DNA from: an uncultured Verrucomicrobiota bacterium
Lineage (GTDB): Bacteria > Verrucomicrobiota > Kiritimatiellia > RFP12 > UBA1067
Direction: 5' to 3'
Length of the DNA: 9,680 nt
Assembly (NCBI GenBank): GCA_945947925.1
Contig: CAMEZU010000049.1
Location: 1-9,680, forward strand
Below are positions 5,135 through 9,680 of the stretch, in pieces. The notes beneath the pieces are model-generated. The model did no database searches and was not told the DNA's origin. It saw nothing but the letters and a program-made list of their open reading frames with translations. The position numbers and the translations under genes were made by a program. Every line of letters starts with the position of its first letter. Position 1 is the stretch's first letter.

Positions 5135-7440
5135 CGGCTGCTCCAGCTCAGGTCGACGCGCGACGCCGCGCCTTCGGGAACGGAGAAGGTGCGAGGCAGC
5201 TTCTTCGTCGTCACCCAGAGTCCGTCCCGGCGGAAGACCGCAAGCCCGCTCTCCGCGGACGGCACAGCGGCCGGCGGCGTGAGCGAGATGAAGAGCGGCG
5301 TCGACTGCTGGTCGAGGAACTCGACGTCATAGCCGCTCTCGGCCAGGAACTGCAGGTTCTGGCGGTTGTTCTCGGGACTCGCCACGAAGCGCTTCACGCC
5401 GAGGCCGGACAGCGTCTTCAGCGCGCTCGCGTTGAACGCATAGAGCGTCCAGTCCGCCGTGATGTCCGTCACCCCCGCGCCCTTCAGCATCCGCAGCGTC
5501 GCAAGGTCGCTCGCCTCCCACTTGTCGTAGCCCTCGCGCAGGAACCGCTTCACCGTCGTCCGAAGCCGGTTGAAGTCCGGCTCCGCCGTATACACGGGAA
5601 GGGCCATCCGCAGGGGAGGCGTCCCCGCCTCCCCAGACCCAGAAGCCATCGCCGCCACCTTCGCCACCTCCTCGACCGTCGTCTCCGCATTGATGGCGAC
5701 GACAATCTCGTCCCAGCCCCCCTGCGGGAGCCTCTGGTCGGCGCGCAGCTTGATGCGACGGGGAGAACGGGGGCCTCCCCCCTCCAAAGCTTCGCCCCGG
5801 CAGGGTTCGTCGGCAAGCGCCTTGTCGAGCTTCGCCCGACGCACCTTGTCCCGCGCGTCGTCCACTCGCTCGACCAGGTCGCGGCGCAGGTCGTTGAGGA
5901 CGCTCATCGGCACGAAGAGCTTCCACGGATCGGCCACCGTCACCGTGCCGAGCCGGTAGTCGGTCTCGCCCAGCTTGGCGAACGCCTTCTTCACGCCTTC
6001 GGCCGTCTTCTCGGGATTCTTCGCCGCGTCGAGGAAAAGGTTCTGGAACGTCTCGAAGACCTGTCCGTTCCACGTCACGGAAGCGGACACGCAGTCCTTC
6101 TGCAGCATCACCTCGAAGTCGAGCGTCTCCGTTCCCTCGTAGTCGCTCGGACGGAAGCTCGGCGTCGGGAACATCCGCTTCACCGCATTGGACATCGAGC
6201 AGTAGACGGTCATCCCCGGGCGAACCGGTACGGCGTTTGGAGTGTTCGTATGTTTGGATGTTTGGGTTGAAGACGGACGCGTCTCACGGGCCCCTGAGAG
6301 GAGGTCCTCGGGGAGGAGGATCTCGACGTCGGTTCCGGCGGAGACTTCGAAGACGGGCGTACGCGAGATGGCCTGGCGCATCATCGAGATGCCGAAGCCG
6401 ACGGGCTTCTCGCCGTCACCGGACGAGAACTGGAGCCCGTCGTGCTTCTCCAATGCACGCGACGTGTGGAAGCGGAGCCACGCATTGCCCTCGCGGTCCT
6501 TCGTGATGCGCTTCACCGTTCCGATCGGCGTGCCGAGATGCCCGAGCGACGTCGGGTCGATCGGCGACCCGCTGCGCCCGTTCAGGTACAGCTCGGTCGT
6601 GCGGCGGGAGAACACCGTCTCCAAATCGGCCGGCGTCACCTTCCGTCCGCAATCTCCACCTCCACCTTCACCCAATATCTGCCGATAGTACTTCGTCACC
6701 GAGGCCACGTAGAGCGGACTCTTCATCCGGCCTTCAATCTTGAGCGAGCACACGCCGGCGTTGACGAGCTTGCGCACGTCCTCGCCGAGGCGGAGGTCCT
6801 TCATCGAAAAGGCGAGCGTCTTACGGCCCTCCTCGTCCTCGTACGGCAGGCGGCAGCAGTACGGACACTTCCCGCGGTTGCCGCTGCGATCCTTCTCCAT
6901 CGCACCGAAGAGGCAGAGTCCGGAGAGCGAATAGCAGAGCGCGCCGTGGACGAAGCACTCGAACTCGAGTCCGCCGCTGCGCTTGACGATGGACGCGATC
7001 TCCTCGACGCTGAGCTCGCGCGCGAGGACGACGCGCGCGAAACCAAGCTCCTTGAGCGCCAGGACGCCCTCGAGGTTGTGCGCGACGAGCTGGGTCGAGG
7101 CGTGGATCTCGAGGTCCGGGAAATACGTGCGGCAGAGACGGGCGATACCGAGGTCCTGCACGATGAGCGCGCTCGGACGGATCGCATCCAGCTCCGAGAG
7201 CTGCCGCACGGCCTCCTCGACGTTGTCCTCGTCGATCACCGTGTTGAACGTGACATAGACCCGCTTGCCGCGCCGGCGCGCCACGCGCATGAGGTTCTTC
7301 AGGTCCTCGGACGTGAAGTTCTTCGCAAAGGCGCGCGCGGAGAAGTCCGCAAGCCCGCAATAAACGGCATCAGCGCCTGCGTCAAACGCCGCAAGCGCGG
7401 TTTCGAAATCCCCCGCGGGGGCTAGCAGCTCGACACTCAC
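5131..7440 (-). CDS. U32 peptidase-family protein with DUF3656-type C-terminal region (RlhA-like)
   Basis: 769 aa. Residues 1-250 form the U32 TIM-barrel-like domain: LAPAGDFETALAAFDAGADA at the start and the signature region ECFVHGALCYSLSGLC (161-176). Cysteines C169, C176, C192 and C196 match the positions that bind an iron-sulfur cluster in this family. SLKIEGRMKSPLYVA follows at 232-246. The C-terminal half contains LFVPMSVLNDLRRDLVE (508-524), as in the DUF3656 region of E. coli RlhA (YdcP), which hydroxylates 23S rRNA C2501. Other family members act in tRNA hydroxylation or are called collagenase-like. RNA hydroxylation is therefore the better guess than proteolysis. It starts at GTG inside the lysA stop (GTGA) and ends in an ATGA overlap with lnt. 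It is longer than RlhA (about 650 aa); three repeat-derived segments at about residues 390-403, 554-558 and 603-610 may contribute. Confidence 0.88.
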   Translation of the reverse strand: MSVELLAPAGDFETALAAFDAGADAVYCGLADFSARAFAKNFTSEDLKNLMRVARRRGKRVYVTFNTVIDEDNVEEAVRQLSELDAIRPSALIVQDLGIARLCRTYFPDLEIHASTQLVAHNLEGVLALKELGFARVVLARELSVEEIASIVKRSGGLEFECFVHGALCYSLSGLCLFGAMEKDRSGNRGKCPYCCRLPYEDEEGRKTLAFSMKDLRLGEDVRKLVNAGVCSLKIEGRMKSPLYVASVTKYYRQILGEGGGGDCGRKVTPADLETVFSRRTTELYLNGRSGSPIDPTSLGHLGTPIGTVKRITKDREGNAWLRFHTSRALEKHDGLQFSSGDGEKPVGFGISMMRQAISRTPVFEVSAGTDVEILLPEDLLSGARETRPSSTQTSKHTNTPNAVPVRPGMTVYCSMSNAVKRMFPTPSFRPSDYEGTETLDFEVMLQKDCVSASVTWNGQVFETFQNLFLDAAKNPEKTAEGVKKAFAKLGETDYRLGTVTVADPWKLFVPMSVLNDLRRDLVERVDDARDKVRRAKLDKALADEPCRGEALEGGGPRSPRRIKLRADQRLPQGGWDEIVVAINAETTVEEVAKVAAMASGSGEAGTPPLRMALPVYTAEPDFNRLRTTVKRFLREGYDKWEASDLATLRMLKGAGVTDITADWTLYAFNASALKTLSGLGVKRFVASPENNRQNLQFLAESGYDVEFLDQQSTPLFISLTPPAAVPSAESGLAVFRRDGLWVTTKKLPRTFSVPEGAASRVDLSWSSR
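5613..5634. repeat. GGGGAGGC/GCCTCCCC inverted repeat inside the U32 gene
   Basis: Perfect 8-bp arms (5613-5620 and 5627-5634) flank a 6-nt loop GTCCCC. They encode about residues 603-609 (GEAGTPP), a linker-like segment just after an Ala-rich helix (EEVAKVAAMA). The arms are purine/pyrimidine biased like the other in-gene palindromes of this window. Confidence 0.7.
5769..5781. repeat. GGGGG/CCCCC inverted repeat inside the U32 gene
   Basis: Five-base arms with a 3-nt loop (CCT) encode residues 554-558 (GGGPR) within a stretch, about residues 546-576, that looks inserted between a charged helix and the strand WDEIVVAINAE. It is shorter and simpler than the 5613 repeat and could be chance in GC-rich DNA, but it lies only 135 bp away. 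Confidence 0.45.
6235..6266. repeat. Octamer repeat in frame within the U32 gene
   Basis: On the plus strand the units are GTTTGGAGT, GTTCGTAT, GTTTGGAT and GTTTGGGT, spaced 8-9 nt apart. The minus strand encodes TQTSKHTNTPN (about residues 392-402), a Thr/Ser/Asn-rich segment unlike the rest of the protein and located between two predicted domains. Low-complexity composition and A/T content differ sharply from the flanking GC-rich coding sequence, which suggests insertion or expansion. Confidence 0.7.
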
Positions 7441-8696
7441 AGGCCGGAGAAATCGAGGGTCGCGAAGTAATCGTCGAGCGTCTCCGCGCGGCGGATCTCA
7501 CGGACGCTGCCGTCCTCTTCCATCAGCAGCTCGGCGCTGCGGAGCTTGCCGTTGTACTGGAAGCCCATCGCATGGCCGTGCGCGCCCGCGTCGCAGAGGA
7601 CGACGTAGTCGCCCGGCGCCAGCTCGGGAAGCGCACGCTGGATGGCGAACTTGTCGTTGTTCTCGCAGAGGGACCCCGTGACGTCATAGACCGTCTCCGC
7701 CGGCGCGTTCTCCTTGCCGGGCACGACGATCTCGTGATAGGCGCCGTAGAGCGCGGGACGCATGAGGTTCGACATGCACGCGTCGAGGCCCGCGTACTTG
7801 CGGTAGGTGTCCTTGATGTGGCGCACCTTCGCGACGAGATAGCCGTAGGGACCCGTGATGCAGCGGCCGCACTCCATATAGAGCTTGATCGGCTTGAGGC
7901 CCTTCGCGACCACGATCTCGTCATAAGCCGCATGGATGCCCTCGCCGACGCGCTCGAGGCTCATCGCCTTCTGGTCGGGACGGTACGGGATGCCGATGCC
8001 GCCGCCGATGTTGATGAATTCGAAATCGATGCCGACCTTCTCGTGGATCTCCGCGACGAGGTTGAAGAGGAGCTTCGCCGTGTCGATGATGTACTCGGGG
8101 TCGAGCTCGTTCGACGCGACCATCGTATGGAGGCCGAAGCGCTTGACGCCCGCCGCCTTCATCTGCGCATAGCCGTCGAAGAGCTGCTCGCGCGTAAAGC
8201 CGTACTTCGCCTCCTCGGGCTTGCCGATGATGGCGTTGCCGCCCTTCAGCGGACCCGGATTGTAGCGGCAGCACATGATACGGTCGGAGAAGTCGGCCCC
8301 GGCGCCGACCGTCTCGCGGAGGAACGGCCAGTGCGTGATGTCGTCGAGGTTGATGATCGCCTTGAGCTCCCAGGCCTTGCGGAATTCCTCGGCCGGGGTG
8401 TCGTTCGAGGTGAACATGATGCGGTCGCCGACGTTGCGGACCTTCTCGGCGAGGACGAGCTCGGCCATCGACGAGCAGTCGCTGCCGAAGTCGAACTCCT
8501 TCAGAAGCTTCATCAGGTAAGGGTTCGGCGCGGCCTTCACCGCGAAGAACTCGCGGAAACCGTCGTTCCAGGCGAACGCGGCCTTCAGGCGCCGGGCGTT
8601 CTCGCGAATGGCCTTGGCGTCGTAGACATGGAACGGAGTGGGCCACTTCTTCGAAGTTTCCTCAATCCAGGCTTTATCAAAAGGCAGTTTTCTCAT
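7437..8696 (-). CDS. lysA: Diaminopimelate decarboxylase
   Basis: 419 aa, normal for the family. LysA decarboxylates meso-diaminopimelate to L-lysine with pyridoxal phosphate in the cytoplasm. The PLP lysine is K54 in FFAVKAAPNPYLMKLL. The glycine loop INIGGGIGIP (229-237) binds the PLP phosphate. MECGRCITGPYG (274-285) stands at the EPGR position but with Cys for Pro. NLMRPALYGAYH (310-321) and GSLCENNDK (341-349, with C344 as the likely catalytic cysteine) are typical of the substrate and dimer region. Fold type III family members such as carboxynorspermidine decarboxylase are related, but the MRPALYGAYH block favours LysA. The gene starts 28 bp after trpA, next to an extended -10 element and without a clear Shine-Dalgarno site; it ends in a GTGA overlap with the U32 gene. 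Confidence 0.9.
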   Translation of the reverse strand: MRKLPFDKAWIEETSKKWPTPFHVYDAKAIRENARRLKAAFAWNDGFREFFAVKAAPNPYLMKLLKEFDFGSDCSSMAELVLAEKVRNVGDRIMFTSNDTPAEEFRKAWELKAIINLDDITHWPFLRETVGAGADFSDRIMCCRYNPGPLKGGNAIIGKPEEAKYGFTREQLFDGYAQMKAAGVKRFGLHTMVASNELDPEYIIDTAKLLFNLVAEIHEKVGIDFEFINIGGGIGIPYRPDQKAMSLERVGEGIHAAYDEIVVAKGLKPIKLYMECGRCITGPYGYLVAKVRHIKDTYRKYAGLDACMSNLMRPALYGAYHEIVVPGKENAPAETVYDVTGSLCENNDKFAIQRALPELAPGDYVVLCDAGAHGHAMGFQYNGKLRSAELLMEEDGSVREIRRAETLDDYFATLDFSGL

Positions 8697-8704
8697 TGCC
8701 GTAT

Positions 8705-8713
8705 ATTATAGCA
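8705..8713 (-). promoter_or_regulatory. Extended -10 promoter element before lysA
   Basis: The minus strand reads TGCTATAAT, a perfect -10 hexamer with the TGn extension, in the 28-bp gap between trpA and lysA. No TTGACA-like -35 is seen at 16-18 bp (CTGCCC is present), which an extended -10 can compensate for. Only 8 bp separate the hexamer from the lysA ATG, so the RNA would start at or within a base or two of the ATG and be effectively leaderless. Confidence 0.55.
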
Positions 8714-8724
8714 AAAAGTGCGTC

Positions 8725-9489
8725 TTAGGGCAGAAGCTTGCCCGACAACTGACCTTCCGCACCGAGGCGCTTGACGAGGGCCGAGCCGACGACGAAGCCG
8801 TCCGCATGCTGCGAGATGACGTCCGCCTGCGCCTGCGTCGAGATGCCGAAGCCGGCCGCAATCGGCAGCTTCACCGCCGCGCGAATCGCGTCGAGACGCG
8901 CCGTCAGGTCGGCGGGGAGCTCGGCGCGGGCGCCCGTGATGCCCTTCACCGTGATGATGTAGAGGAAGGAGTCCTCAAGGCCCTCGGCGGACGCCTTCAC
9001 GCGCTCGATCGGCGTGTTGGGCGCGATGAGCGGAATGGAGGTGATGCCGTAGGGCTTCAGGACGTCCAGGAGCTCGTCGCGCTCCTCGAGCGGCAGGTCG
9101 ACCGCGAGGACCGCGTCGATATCCGCCTCGGCCGCGGCCTTCGCGAAGGTCTCGAGTCCCTTCGAGAAGATCACGTTGTAGTAGGTGAACAGCACGAGCG
9201 CCGTCTCGGGATGCTTCGCCCGGAGGCGCTTCGCGACCGCCAGGACGTCGTCCAGGCACACGCCCTGCTTGAGCGCCTCGTATGCGGCGCTGCGGATCAC
9301 GCCGCCGTCCGCGAACGGATCGGAGAACGGCACGCCGAGTTCGATGATGTCCGCGCCCCCGGCGATCGCCTGGTCGATCGCGGCCTCGCTCTGCGCCATC
9401 GTCGGATAGCCCGTGGTGAAATAGGCGACAAAGGCCCCGCGGCCCTCGGCTTTGGCCTTCGCAAAACAATCAGTGATACGAGTTGACAT
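8725..9489 (-). CDS. trpA: Tryptophan synthase alpha subunit
   Basis: 254 aa. TrpA cleaves indole-3-glycerol phosphate to indole and glyceraldehyde 3-phosphate, and passes indole to TrpB through a tunnel in the alpha-beta complex. The signature IIELGVPFSDPFADGG spans residues 48-63, with catalytic E50 and D61 matching E. coli E49 and D60. The phosphate-binding loops ITVKGITGAR, GFGIST and GSALVK follow in the normal order. The start at 9487-9489 (MSTRITDCF) is preferred; the frame stays open to 9552 but that extension is encoded by the intergenic heptamer repeat and has no conserved character. Its distance from trpB (103 bp) is unusual for a pair that is often tightly spaced, and is explained by the repeat array. 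Confidence 0.95.
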   Translation of the reverse strand: MSTRITDCFAKAKAEGRGAFVAYFTTGYPTMAQSEAAIDQAIAGGADIIELGVPFSDPFADGGVIRSAAYEALKQGVCLDDVLAVAKRLRAKHPETALVLFTYYNVIFSKGLETFAKAAAEADIDAVLAVDLPLEERDELLDVLKPYGITSIPLIAPNTPIERVKASAEGLEDSFLYIITVKGITGARAELPADLTARLDAIRAAVKLPIAAGFGISTQAQADVISQHADGFVVGSALVKRLGAEGQLSGKLLP

Positions 9490-9491
9490 AA

Positions 9492-9588
9492 TTGAATAAT
9501 GATTATTGAATATTGAATAATGGCGGATTGAATACTGTCCATTGAATATCAACTCGGTTGTTCAATATTCAATGTTCAATATTCAATT
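9492..9588. repeat. Bidirectional TTGAATA heptamer array between trpB and trpA
   Basis: The core TTGAAT occurs on the plus strand at 9492, 9506, 9513, 9528 and 9542. The reverse form is an uninterrupted set of four heptamers, TTCAATA, TTCAATG, TTCAATA, TTCAATT, at 9561-9588. The two halves are inverted relative to each other: 9505-9517 can pair perfectly over 13 bp with 9561-9573 or 9575-9587. The array fills nearly the whole trpB-trpA gap and supplies the leader of trpA. It is strongly AT-rich in a GC-rich neighbourhood. Confidence 0.85.
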
Positions 9589-9592
9589 GCGA

Positions 9593-9680
9593 TCAGGACA
9601 TCCCCTTCGACTCCTTGTAGCGCATGATGTTCTCCATATCCTTGTCGCCGCGGCTGGAGAGATTGACGAGCAGGATCTTG
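9593..9680 (-). CDS. trpB: Tryptophan synthase beta subunit, C-terminal end (partial)
   Basis: Only the last 28 codons and the stop (9593-9595) are in the window; the gene continues beyond the right edge. The peptide contains KILLVNLSSRGDKDMENIM, matching the conserved C-terminal block of TrpB (usually VVNLSGRGDKD), which contributes to the PLP-enzyme fold. TrpB condenses indole with serine to make tryptophan. Gene order trpB then trpA on the same strand is the common arrangement and supports the call. Confidence 0.9.
   Translation of the reverse strand, partial: KILLVNLSSRGDKDMENIMRYKESKGMS

Noticed and set aside
7572..8711. Long plus-strand open frame opposite lysA (379 codons)
   Set aside because: Antisense shadow with Arg/Asp/Val-rich composition and no motif; lysA on the other strand has all catalytic blocks.
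8728..8743. Terminator between trpA and lysA (GGGCA/TGCCC hairpin plus T5)
   Set aside because: The stem is 5 bp, lies within the last trpA codons, and the T-run is about 10 bases away from it, overlapping the lysA promoter region instead.
9490..9552. Longer trpA start with a 21-residue N-terminal extension
   Set aside because: The extension is encoded by the TTGAATA repeat and has no TrpA-like residues; the start at 9489 gives the family's usual N-terminus.

Overview
The window is a GC-rich bacterial fragment in which every supported gene lies on the minus strand. Read in the direction of transcription (high to low coordinate) it runs: trpB 3' end, trpA, lysA, a long U32 peptidase-family gene, lnt, ychJ, a HAD phosphatase gene, an uncharacterised 177-aa gene, parA, a small 49-aa ORF, the remnant of a Tat-signal gene, and about 236 bp without a gene. 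Apolipoprotein N-acyltransferase (Lnt) and a twin-arginine leader point to a diderm bacterium. The gene mix, the look of the Tat remnant and the abundance of short low-complexity repeats suggest the PVC group (Lentisphaerota/Kiritimatiellota/Verrucomicrobiota, perhaps gut-associated). That placement is inference from memory, not proof.

Right side (9680-7437): trpB and trpA supply the two subunits of tryptophan synthase. They are separated by an AT-rich array of TTGAATA heptamers in both orientations. lysA (last step of lysine synthesis) follows 28 bp after trpA, and that gap holds an extended -10 promoter-like element only 8 bp from the ATG.

Middle (7440-1770): lysA, the U32 gene, lnt, ychJ, the HAD gene and the 177-aa gene are packed head to tail. 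Four junctions are 4-bp ATGA/GTGA overlaps and lnt/ychJ overlaps by 35 bp, so this looks like one translationally coupled run with possible internal promoters before lysA and ychJ. The functions are mixed housekeeping: amino acid synthesis, RNA modification or peptidase-like activity, lipoprotein maturation, phosphate hydrolysis.

Left side (1772-1): a GGTAGG-type repeat precedes parA, which has its own strong ribosome binding site. ParA carries a repetitive Ala/Pro/Glu tail and no parB is present. A tiny ORF is coupled to parA by TGATG. It runs into a broken gene whose Tat leader sits behind a good ribosome binding site but with ATA where ATG is expected, and whose C-terminal part is in a different frame.

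The most unusual theme is repeats inside genes. Short GC-rich perfect inverted repeats occur in frame in parA, lnt and (twice) the U32 gene, and an octamer repeat sits in frame in the U32 gene. All encode Gly/Pro/Ser/Thr-rich linker-like peptide. Together with the two boundary arrays they suggest families of small spreading repeats that genes tolerate, somewhat like the palindromic elements known from Rickettsia. A genome-wide search would be needed to prove this.
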